From the NCBI GenBank assembly GCA_031278845.1, contig JAITJQ010000056.1, positions 1-24,508 of the forward strand: 24,508 nucleotides of DNA, given 5' to 3'. Positions 8,525-15,555 of the stretch are shown piece by piece. A program made the position numbers and the translations under genes. This DNA comes from Puniceicoccales bacterium. Its GTDB lineage: Bacteria > Verrucomicrobiota > Verrucomicrobiia > Opitutales > LL51. The notes beneath the pieces were generated by a model. That model saw nothing but the letters and a program-made list of their open reading frames with translations, was not told the DNA's origin and ran no database searches. Each line of letters begins with the position of its first letter. The first letter of the stretch is position 1.

Positions 8525-9289
8525 TCACTCATCGCCGGTACCGGCGTGTTGAATTAACAACGGTGAGCCATCGCTATCTGTGATATTGGGGTTTTCCAAG
8601 TACCCGCCGGAAATAAACGCGTTATTTGGGATAGTTTTGCGGATATCGAAGGTATATTCCTGACCGTTCAAGTGTAAAAATTTCGCAGGCTTATCGCCAT
8701 CGAACCAGGTGCCGTGTCCATTACAGAAGGCGACGTGACCGCCTTTATTGCCGTAGAGTCCGTATTTAGAATGCCATTTGCCATTTGCTTTGAGGCCGCG
8801 GGTAAAAGCTACGAGTGTTGTGGCGAGCGGCATCGATGCGGACAGGCCGGAAATTAGACAATAACTGAACGGAATACCCGGTCCCGTTGTAATATCATTT
8901 CCGCCCCTCCCATACGCTCCAAGATAAGCACCCGCATCGCCTGCCGGACCACTAATTGCCTCTCCGAAGACTTTTGAGGCATATTTATCGTTCGGAGAGA
9001 TATAGACATAGGGATCATTGATGATGCATCGTTCCTGACCTTGCCAACCGGGCCCACCTCCCGACAGACGGTGTACAAATTCCATATGTTCCCTAAAAAA
9101 AGCTCCAAAGTTCTTATCGACGGTATAAGTTTTCCAACCTTCTGCGATTTTTCGCAGCGAGTTTAACGGTGCTCATTGCAGGCAGAAAGATGGCCAGCAA
9201 AATGCCAATAATGACGATAGTAAAGACGATTTCAACGAGCGCGAAAGATTTTTTCTTTTTTTGCTTGATATTTGCTGTCTTACTGTCAT
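8525..9289 (-). pseudogene. type II/IV pseudopilin-like gene, interrupted by two frameshifts
   Basis: The uninterrupted part (ATG at 9085 to stop at 8525) encodes 186 residues of a verrucomicrobial-style pseudopilin C-terminal domain, with a motif GGHVAFCNGHGTWFDG resembling the H-x-DG tail of DUF1559-like proteins. Upstream the frame continues without stops to an A5 tract near 9165. The segment before it, in another frame, encodes a class III prepilin N-terminus (KSFALVEIVFTIVIIGILLA). A third segment, in the original frame, starts at ATG 9289 (MTVRQQISSK) and joins at an A7-G-A6 tract near 9251-9262. Adding one A at the first tract and removing one at the second restores a single protein of about 254 residues. 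The residue before the cleaved Phe is Ser, not the usual Gly. It may be a pseudogene, rescued by slippage on poly-A, or carry sequencing errors. Confidence 0.65.
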
Positions 9290-9296
9290 AGTTGCG

Positions 9297-9323
9297 ATTC
9301 TAAGAATCTATAATTCATGTCAA
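9297..9323 (-). promoter_or_regulatory. possible promoter of the pseudopilin gene
   Basis: On the minus strand, TTGACA (9318-9323), a short 15-base spacer and TAGAAT (9297-9302), then 7 bases to the ATG at 9289. The -10 overlaps a 13-base hyphenated palindrome, GATTCT-a-AGAATC (9296-9308). The spacer is shorter than ideal. Confidence 0.4.
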
Positions 9324-9402
9324 TAAAAAAACGAAAAGATTTTTATTTTTTCGGCAACTGTTTCCGGGAAATTGTTTTTGAAAAAATATTTCCTCGAAAA
9401 CG

Positions 9403-9469
9403 CTTGACAGCCATCAGTCTTCTTCTGAGGCTAAAGGTAGAGGGTGGGAGCGAGCAGCACGTCAGAATC
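9403..9469 (-). repeat. degenerate copy of a 65-bp coding-like repeat
   Basis: This segment matches 9593-9661 almost throughout. It shares cttgacagccatcagtcttc, gagggtgggagcgag and agcacgtcaga. Read on the minus strand it encodes SDVLLAPTLYL and then a stop caused by a one-base difference from the other copy. It has no start codon in frame. The rest of the gap 9290-9603 shows no other gene. Confidence 0.7.
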
Positions 9470-9603
9470 TTTTCGCCCGCACGATGGATTGTTTGAGTTT
9501 TTATTATTTCTTGATATCTAGCAAACTTGTGACACTGCAATGGTAGAGATTCATCCGCAAGAGTAATACCAAAAATATAAATAAAAAAATCACTTGACAG
9601 CCA

Positions 9604-9672
9604 TCAGTCTTCTTCCAAGGCTAGTAAATAGAGGGTGGGAGCGAGTAGCACGTCAGAAATCGAATCACCCAT
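9604..9672 (-). CDS. 22-residue micro-ORF downstream of lspA, intact copy of a local repeat
   Basis: An ATG at 9672 opens a 22-codon frame containing SDVLLAPTLYLLALEED and ending in TGA. It begins 25 bases after the lspA stop, so it would be on the same transcript. The upstream copy (9403-9469) differs mostly at synonymous positions within the DVLLAPTLY part (CTG/CTA, TAC/TAT, CTT/TTA), which hints that the peptide once mattered. I do not recognise it. The conserved match continues 11 bases past the stop (TGGCTGTCAAG), so an RNA-level or mobile-repeat role is equally possible. A T7 run follows at 9582-9590 in minus-strand sense, so this may also form the operon's 3' end. Confidence 0.35.
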   Translation of the reverse strand: MGDSISDVLLAPTLYLLALEED

Positions 9673-9697
9673 TTTAGTCGGCAAATCCTGGATTGAG

Positions 9698-10192
9698 CTA
9701 GACAGCGGAGTTTTGTTCCCTTTTGGAAGGGAATAGTATAAGAATAAATGCGGCTATACACAGGGCCGTATCGGCGGCATTGAAGGTCGGCCAACGGTAA
9801 ATTTGTAAATTAATATCAATAAAATCGACCACAAATCCACGGAATAGACGATCGATAGCGTTTCCTAAAATACCGCCCAGTAGCAAACCAAAGGCGATGG
9901 GATGTTCATAAATTCTTAAAATGTTTCGTGCATAGTAGACAAAAAATAATACGACAACGCCCAGAACCCCCAAAGGCATTGTATGGTTTTGGAAAAGGCT
10001 CCAGGCGCAACCCGTATTATGGAATAATGTAAAACTGAGCCAGGGGGTGAGGATCAAACTTTGATATCCAAAATAAACCTCGGCGAAATGTTTCGACACT
10101 TGGTCCAATAGAACGGTACTGCTCAAAAATCCCCAAAGAAGAAGATTATTCTTCCTCCTCATAATTTTCACCGAAGACATCTTCCGCTTCAT
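9698..10192 (-). CDS. lspA: lipoprotein signal peptidase (signal peptidase II)
   Basis: This inner-membrane aspartyl protease cleaves prolipoproteins after lipidation; its substrates would include the two efflux lipoproteins in this window. The 164 residues contain four membrane segments and the family motifs LLDQVSK (D30), FHNTGCAWS, and the catalytic pair D114 (GGILGNAIDR) and D141 (FNAADTALC). The start is uncertain. ATG 10192 overlaps the upstream DksA-like gene by 47 bases; an internal ATG at 10162 (MRRKNNLLLWG) overlaps by 17 bases and gives a more usual N-terminus. It is the third gene of the ileS, dksA-like, lspA operon; a dksA-lspA neighbourhood also occurs in chlamydiae. Confidence 0.96.
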   Translation of the reverse strand: MKRKMSSVKIMRRKNNLLLWGFLSSTVLLDQVSKHFAEVYFGYQSLILTPWLSFTLFHNTGCAWSLFQNHTMPLGVLGVVVLFFVYYARNILRIYEHPIAFGLLLGGILGNAIDRLFRGFVVDFIDINLQIYRWPTFNAADTALCIAAFILILFPSKREQNSAV

Positions 10193-10832
10193 CTCCGAAT
10201 AAGGGGCTCGTTTGTTTTTCTTTTTTCAGGGTCATTTGTCGTTCAAACATTTGCTGACCTTTTAGGGAATAGCGTGCAAAAGGCACTGTTTCGAGGCGTT
10301 CTTCAGCGATCGGTTCACCGGTAATTTCGCAGGTGCCGTAGGTTCCGTTTCGGATTCGATTCAGCGCATCGCGTATTTCCTTTCCGGGATCCATTTCTTT
10401 TTTGAGGAGGCTCCAAGCGAATTCGATTTCCGTTGGTATGGCGTTCAATTTTTTTTCAAGCGCTTCCTGCAGTTGTAGAAGTTTGATATAATACTGCTCA
10501 TATTGGGCCGGTATTTTTTCTCGATCTACGGAGAATATCGATGCCCTACGGGTGGGATCGAAGCCCAAAATGTCGGCAATTCCGGCGGCAGAGACAACCG
10601 TATTTTTATTTTCGTGCAAGACCTTCTCGATAAGTTTTTGTTTATTTTGAATTTTGATGCGGTTTTCCTGTTCTCGCTGTTCATTTTCGCGCTCGATAAG
10701 GACGCGCCGCACATCTTCTATCGAAAAATAAATAGCATCCGCATTAGCCAATGTATTGGCTTGCTTCTTGCGACTTTTTAAAACATTTAGCAACACATGC
10801 GTATCGTTTTTTACACTTTCAACCCTGTTCAT
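10146..10832 (-). CDS. DksA/TraR-family regulator with degenerate zinc site
   Basis: This is probably an RNA polymerase secondary-channel regulator of the DksA/TraR type. The chosen ATG at 10832 lies 2 bases after the ileS stop and gives 228 residues; a longer frame would overlap ileS. It has a Lys/Glu-rich N-terminal extension, a predicted coiled-coil region ending in IRDALNRIRNGTYGTCEITGEPI, and the family's RLETVPFARYSLKGQQ. Only one of the four zinc cysteines remains (C168); the others are Thr/Gly and Ser/Gly, as in the Cys-poor members I associate with PVC bacteria. The C-terminus is acidic (GENYEEEE). It sits in an operon with ileS and lspA. Whether it still responds to ppGpp is unknown. 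Confidence 0.85.
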   Translation of the reverse strand: MNRVESVKNDTHVLLNVLKSRKKQANTLANADAIYFSIEDVRRVLIERENEQREQENRIKIQNKQKLIEKVLHENKNTVVSAAGIADILGFDPTRRASIFSVDREKIPAQYEQYYIKLLQLQEALEKKLNAIPTEIEFAWSLLKKEMDPGKEIRDALNRIRNGTYGTCEITGEPIAEERLETVPFARYSLKGQQMFERQMTLKKEKQTSPLFGDEAEDVFGENYEEEE

Positions 10833-10834
10833 TT

Positions 10835-13669
10835 CTATTTTTTTTGTAAAATTGCTTCTAGCGCCAATTGGCAACGTTCCGAAATGTTTTTAAATTCCCC
10901 ATAGCCAACCCGCTCGGGTACGCGCCGCCAACTCCGTTGGCAACGTTCCCAGGAACACGGTTCCGCTTCAACAACCGTATCGTTGCGTATCCGCTCCAAA
11001 ACGACCTGCGAAACAATAAAGAATTCCGGTAAATCTTTTTTGTATTTTTTTAGAATTTCAAATAGTGCATCGTCACCTTTGATCACGACCTTTGCGTCGA
11101 GGGACTGACCGATTGTTTTATTCTTTCGGAGAACTTCCAATTTTTCGTGAATTTTTTCGCGAAATTGTATAATCTGGTCCACCTCCCATTCTTCTGCAAA
11201 ATCTTCAATTTCCGACGCATCCGGCCAATTCATGAGGTGTACCGCCACACCATCGACATATTCTTGGTTTCCCTGGAAATAGGCCATTGCCTCGTCGGTC
11301 GTAAAGGTCAAAATGGGCGCCAATAGCCGCACGAGGACTTTGAAAATCATTGCCAGTGCGGTTTGGGAAGAACGGCGTTCTTTCCAATGTGGTGCGTAGG
11401 TGTACAGCCGATCCTTTAAAATATCATGGTAGGTCGCCGAAAGCTCCACGGAACAAAAGCGATTCAATGATTGATATACCTTGTGAAAATCGTAGATCTC
11501 ATAGGCCTCCGTACATTGCAAAATGAGCTGCTTCAATCTCTGCAAAATCCAGCGATCGATGGGCGTCATTTCCCTTTGCTTGACCGCATCCTTCGATTCA
11601 TCGAAGTCGTATAAATTGCCGAGTTGGAAGCGCAGTGTATTGCGAATGGTCCGGTACGTCCCCGACACGTGATTCAAAATATCGTCCGAAATGGGAATAT
11701 CCGCCTTGAAATCCTCCGATGCAATCCATAGGCGGATCACATCCGCACCAAATTTATTTACATAATCATCCGCCGTCTGCAGTTTTCCGTCACTTTTGGA
11801 AATCTTTTTCCCGTCTTCACCCACTATGAACCCGTGGGTTAAAACTGTCCTGTAGGGCGCCTTTCCATCGTTGATCACCACACTCGTCAATAGGGATGAC
11901 TGGAACCAACCGCGATGCTGGTCGCTCCCCTCCAAGTACAGATCTGCCGGAAAGGATAAATTTTCCCATTTTTTTAGAACGGCGTAGTGGCTCACTCCGG
12001 AATCGATCCAAACATCGAGCGTGTCGGTACCCTTTTTTAATTTCTTTCCCCTAAAATTTTCCGCTAAATCGACTCCCTCTAAAATTTCTTCGGCACTGCG
12101 ATCGAACCAAAAATTGGATCCGAATTGTTCGATTTTCTCCGCGATGGCACGGATCACCGACGCATCCAGTAACGCCTCACCGTGCTCGTCAAAAAATACC
12201 GGCAACGGCACACCCCAGGCGCGCTGACGGCTAATACACCAATCCGGACGGGTCGATAGAGAACCGCGAATGCGATTCTCTCCATACTCCGGAATCCATT
12301 TCACCCCTGCGATCATCTGCTGCGCCTTTTCCCGCATATCATGCTCATCCAGGGCGATAAACCACTGGTCCATGGCACGAAAAATAACCGGCGTTTTTGA
12401 ACGCCAGCAGTGGGGATACTGGTGAACATAGGGCCGCATCCCGAGCAAGGTACCTTCTTTTTTTAGGCGCTCAACAACTACTTCATTCGCTGCGCAATGC
12501 CCATCCACATCGAATACACTTACGCCCACAAGCGCCGCCGGCACTTGGCCATCATCGATGTAGCAACCTTCATCATCGACCGGACAATAGGTCGGCAAAC
12601 CATATTTTAGCCCCGTAATATAATCTTCCAAACCGTGGCCTGGCGCCGTATGCACACAGCCCGTACCCACATCCGTCGTCACGTAGTCCGCCAAAACAAT
12701 GGGACTATCGCGGTCGATAAAGGGGTGTTTGGTCATCAAATGCTCAAAGTCGGCTCCGACAAAACGCTTCGCAATTTCAAAATGTCCCAAACTACATTTA
12801 TGCACAAAATCCTGTACGAGCGCTGCCGCAATAATAAAATGTTCTTCCCTGACTTTTAATAAAACGTATTCCACTTTGGGATGAACCGCAATCGCCAAAT
12901 TGGCCGGCAATGTCCAGGGTGTCGTGGTCCAAATCACAAATGAAATAGCCATTCCCGTAGAAATTTCTTGGTTATCTGAAGACAATCCCTCAGATGATCT
13001 AAAAAAATTTAAACTTTCCTCTCGAACGGGAAATTTCACGTAAATCGACGGACTCGTATGCTCCCTATACTCTATTTCCGCTTCTGCGAGTGCCGTTTTA
13101 CAGGGAATAGACCAGTAGACCGGTTTTTTTCCGCGGTAAACTTGGCCCTGTTCAACAAATTTTGCCAAAACCTCCAAAATTGACGCCTCATAACTGGGTT
13201 CCAAGGTCCTATATTCCTGCTCCCAATCCGCCAAGACGCCCAGGCGCTGGAACTGCTTACGCTGCTTCTCCATAAAACTACGCGAAAAATGGGCACACTC
13301 CTCCCGCAATGCACTGGCCGATAGCTCCCGCTTCTCCTCCTTGAGCGTTTTGGAAACCTTATGTTCAATGGGTAGCCCGTGGCAATCCCAACCGGGGACG
13401 TAGGGTGTCCGATAGCCGCGCATCGACTTGTAGCGCAAAATAATATCCTTCAAAATCTTATTGAGTGCTGTCCCAATGTGCACATCGCCATTCGTAAATG
13501 GAGGACCATCGTGCAAAACGAACAAGGGACCTTCCGCATTTTTTTTCTGAATCGCTTGATATAAATCGATTTTCTCCCACCGCATCACCCTCATAGGCTC
13601 ACGTTCTACGAGATTCGCACGCATCGGAAAATTTGTCACCGGCAGATTTAATGTATCTTTTAATTCCAT
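10835..13669 (-). CDS. ileS: isoleucyl-tRNA synthetase
   Basis: This class I aminoacyl-tRNA synthetase charges tRNA-Ile in the cytoplasm. The roughly 944 residues match the bacterial type. They carry HIGH as DVHIGTALNK (about residue 64), the editing-domain region (VIWTTTPWTLPANLAIAVHP, later TDVGTGCVHTAPGHG), the SRQRAWGVPLP and DVWIDSGVSHYAVL signatures, and KMSKS as KKISKSDGK (about residue 622). The C-terminal zinc ribbon is half lost: CQRSW and ISERC keep one cysteine of each usual CxxC pair. ATG 13669 (MELKDTLNLP) is preferred over a GTG at 13681. It leads the operon with the DksA-like gene and lspA. No convincing promoter was found in 13670-13767, only a TTGACA at about 13732 without a matching -10. 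Confidence 0.98.
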   Translation of the reverse strand: MELKDTLNLPVTNFPMRANLVEREPMRVMRWEKIDLYQAIQKKNAEGPLFVLHDGPPFTNGDVHIGTALNKILKDIILRYKSMRGYRTPYVPGWDCHGLPIEHKVSKTLKEEKRELSASALREECAHFSRSFMEKQRKQFQRLGVLADWEQEYRTLEPSYEASILEVLAKFVEQGQVYRGKKPVYWSIPCKTALAEAEIEYREHTSPSIYVKFPVREESLNFFRSSEGLSSDNQEISTGMAISFVIWTTTPWTLPANLAIAVHPKVEYVLLKVREEHFIIAAALVQDFVHKCSLGHFEIAKRFVGADFEHLMTKHPFIDRDSPIVLADYVTTDVGTGCVHTAPGHGLEDYITGLKYGLPTYCPVDDEGCYIDDGQVPAALVGVSVFDVDGHCAANEVVVERLKKEGTLLGMRPYVHQYPHCWRSKTPVIFRAMDQWFIALDEHDMREKAQQMIAGVKWIPEYGENRIRGSLSTRPDWCISRQRAWGVPLPVFFDEHGEALLDASVIRAIAEKIEQFGSNFWFDRSAEEILEGVDLAENFRGKKLKKGTDTLDVWIDSGVSHYAVLKKWENLSFPADLYLEGSDQHRGWFQSSLLTSVVINDGKAPYRTVLTHGFIVGEDGKKISKSDGKLQTADDYVNKFGADVIRLWIASEDFKADIPISDDILNHVSGTYRTIRNTLRFQLGNLYDFDESKDAVKQREMTPIDRWILQRLKQLILQCTEAYEIYDFHKVYQSLNRFCSVELSATYHDILKDRLYTYAPHWKERRSSQTALAMIFKVLVRLLAPILTFTTDEAMAYFQGNQEYVDGVAVHLMNWPDASEIEDFAEEWEVDQIIQFREKIHEKLEVLRKNKTIGQSLDAKVVIKGDDALFEILKKYKKDLPEFFIVSQVVLERIRNDTVVEAEPCSWERCQRSWRRVPERVGYGEFKNISERCQLALEAILQKK

Positions 13670-13767
13670 GATCGTTCTCACTGTTCTACAAAAATTTTTT
13701 TCTAAAAAAAACTGCGGGCAGCTTTAAACTTTTATTCACAGTGTCAATAAGAAGATTTAATTTTTTT

Positions 13768-13803
13768 CTCCTTGCGGGGATTCTAAGGGCGAGGAGCACT
13801 TAG
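13768..13803 (-). repeat. single hairpin repeat module at the 3' end of the permease gene
   Basis: In minus-strand sense this is CTAAGTGC-tcctc-GCCCTTAG (13783-13803; one mismatch) followed by AATCCCCGCAAGGAG. The same module ends glgB (2368) and lies in the terminal array (24236-24271). It sits 6 bases beyond the permease stop codon in the same orientation as the gene, so it may serve as a 3' end or terminator. Confidence 0.7.
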
Positions 13804-13809
13804 AAAAAT

Positions 13810-15504
13810 CTACATTCTGAATATGGAACCGAAGCTTTTGCCCATAATAGTAGAGGCACCGATAATCGTGATGGCAAGGAAAGTCATGGCCCAAACGCCG
13901 AGGGCACAGGCGAGGAAGGGACCATCGCCGAGCATATGGACGAGTTCGTAGATAGCTTTTGTAATGGGATAGAACTGTTGTTTTTGGGCGAGGACCATAG
14001 AATCGGAGACACCGAGCATAGATTGGGAGAAGACGAGTAAGCTACCGGCAATGAGATTAGCGCTGATCAAGGGAATTGTAATTTTGAGAGTTGATTTTAG
14101 AGGAGGGCAGCCGAAACACTGGGCAGCTTCTTCGTAGGTTATACTTGTCTGTTGAAATCCGGCTACGGTGGAACGGACCATAAAGGGGAGTCTACGGATA
14201 GCGTAAGCAATGACGAGCAATGCCGTTGGATTTTCGATGGGGTTAAGGAAAGCGAATGGACGTCCCGGTTGGCTTATGGCCAGGTAGCCGAATGCGGTAA
14301 CGAGTCCTGGGACCGCCACGGGCAACATGGAGAGAGCATCGATAATACTTCGTCCTGGGAATTTTGTTCGGACCACGACGAATGCGATAGAGATGCCGAG
14401 GAAGAGGGTAATAAGAGTAGCGCAACTGGAATAGACCAAGCTATTTTGGATAGAGGGTATGGTTAAGAGGTGACCGAGAGCGGTTTGGTAATTTTGGGAA
14501 GTCCAGGAATTTGGCAATGGGGAGCCGTACCAATCCATGGAGCAGGATTTAATGATAACGGCGATGTGAGGTAGTAAGGCGAGGAGTGTAATAAATAGGA
14601 AAGTAGTACTGAGTAGGAGTTGATAAAATGGCGAAGGTTTCGAAGTTATAGCGACATGGGCAGCTTTAGACACTGTGGCGAAATTTTGGCGACCTAGGAA
14701 TCCTTTTCCGACGGCGTAAAAGAATACGGAGAAACAGAGCATTACGGTGACAAGGGCATAGGGAAATGGATTAGAACCGATATCTTTAAGGCCGGAGTAA
14801 ATTTGGACGGAGGTAATGGTATTATAGTCAAAGATGAGGGGGACACCTAATTCAGTAAAAGCCCAGATGAAGACGAGCGTTGAGCCGGCGAAAACACCGG
14901 GCATAATCAGGGGGAGAGTAATTTTAAAGAAGCGTTTCGTTCCGGTACAACCGAGGTTAGCGGCAGCTTCTTCCATTGCGGGGTCAATATTGGACAAGGA
15001 GGCGATGATGTTGAGGTAGAGTACGGGATAAAGGCTGAGGGAATTCATGAGGATCATGCTCAAGAATTTGTATTGTCCAAGCCAATCGGTTACGCAGGTA
15101 GGGGGGATGACATGCAAGTTAATTAGGATGGAATTGAGAACGCCATAGGAGCCGAAGATTTGTTGAATACCGATTGCTCCGACGAATGGAGGGAGCATAA
15201 TGGGGAGGAGGGCGATAGAGGTGAGTAATTTTTTAAAAGGGAACTCATATTTATGGGAGAAGTAGGCGAGAGGGAGAGCGATAACCAGAGTAAGCAGGGT
15301 AGAGAGGAAGCCGGAGGTAATTGCATTAAGGAGTCCTGCGATATAGGTATTATTTTCGAAGATTATTTTAAAGAACCCGAGGGTAAATTGGCCATCGACG
15401 TTAAAGAATCCGCCCTGGATAATTTCCCAAATAGGCCAGAGAAAGAAGCAACCGAGGAGGAGGATAGTAATGACGCATACGGTGAGGGAGAAAATCCTTG
15501 TCAT
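13810..15504 (-). CDS. ABC transporter permease, two-domain Fe3+ (FbpB/SfuB) type
   Basis: This is the inner-membrane permease of a binding-protein-dependent importer, most like ferric-iron permeases in which two transmembrane domains are fused. The 564 residues contain about 12 membrane helices and two EAA loops that contact the ATPase: EEAAANLGCTGTKRFFKITL (about residue 181) and YEEAAQCFGCPPLKSTLKIT (about residue 458). The AddB-like gene lies 51 bases upstream. No ATPase or binding protein is next to it, so the partners must be elsewhere. The coding strand is markedly pyrimidine-rich (the plus strand reads as gga/gag runs), unlike its neighbours. A phosphonate or other anion importer is an alternative; substrate cannot be read from the sequence. 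Confidence 0.93.
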   Translation of the reverse strand: MTRIFSLTVCVITILLLGCFFLWPIWEIIQGGFFNVDGQFTLGFFKIIFENNTYIAGLLNAITSGFLSTLLTLVIALPLAYFSHKYEFPFKKLLTSIALLPIMLPPFVGAIGIQQIFGSYGVLNSILINLHVIPPTCVTDWLGQYKFLSMILMNSLSLYPVLYLNIIASLSNIDPAMEEAAANLGCTGTKRFFKITLPLIMPGVFAGSTLVFIWAFTELGVPLIFDYNTITSVQIYSGLKDIGSNPFPYALVTVMLCFSVFFYAVGKGFLGRQNFATVSKAAHVAITSKPSPFYQLLLSTTFLFITLLALLPHIAVIIKSCSMDWYGSPLPNSWTSQNYQTALGHLLTIPSIQNSLVYSSCATLITLFLGISIAFVVVRTKFPGRSIIDALSMLPVAVPGLVTAFGYLAISQPGRPFAFLNPIENPTALLVIAYAIRRLPFMVRSTVAGFQQTSITYEEAAQCFGCPPLKSTLKITIPLISANLIAGSLLVFSQSMLGVSDSMVLAQKQQFYPITKAIYELVHMLGDGPFLACALGVWAMTFLAITIIGASTIMGKSFGSIFRM

Positions 15505-15511
15505 AGATTTT

Positions 15512-15540
15512 ATTTTAGATCAGAATTTATTTTTTGATAA
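15512..15540 (-). promoter_or_regulatory. possible promoter of the ABC permease
   Basis: On the minus strand, TTATCA (15535-15540), a 17-base spacer and TAAAAT (15512-15517), then 7 bases to the ATG at 15504. No Shine-Dalgarno is present. The arrangement matches the other near-leaderless starts in the window, but both hexamers are imperfect and the sequence is A/T-rich. Confidence 0.35.
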
Positions 15541-15555
15541 AAGTGCAATATTTAT

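Noticed and set aside
8533..8546. Perfect 14-base palindrome CGCCGGTACCGGCG
   Set aside because: It lies inside the pseudopilin coding region, lacks the linkers of the hairpin family and has no T tract; it could be chance.
9343..9540. 65-codon minus-strand frame over the first 65-bp repeat copy
   Set aside because: It reads the repeat in a different frame from the intact copy, and the sequence does not match between copies in this frame.
9593..9661. Plus-strand promoter (TTGACA at 9595) for a small RNA
   Set aside because: No -10-like hexamer occurs 16-18 bases downstream in either copy; TTGACA is better explained as part of the conserved repeat.
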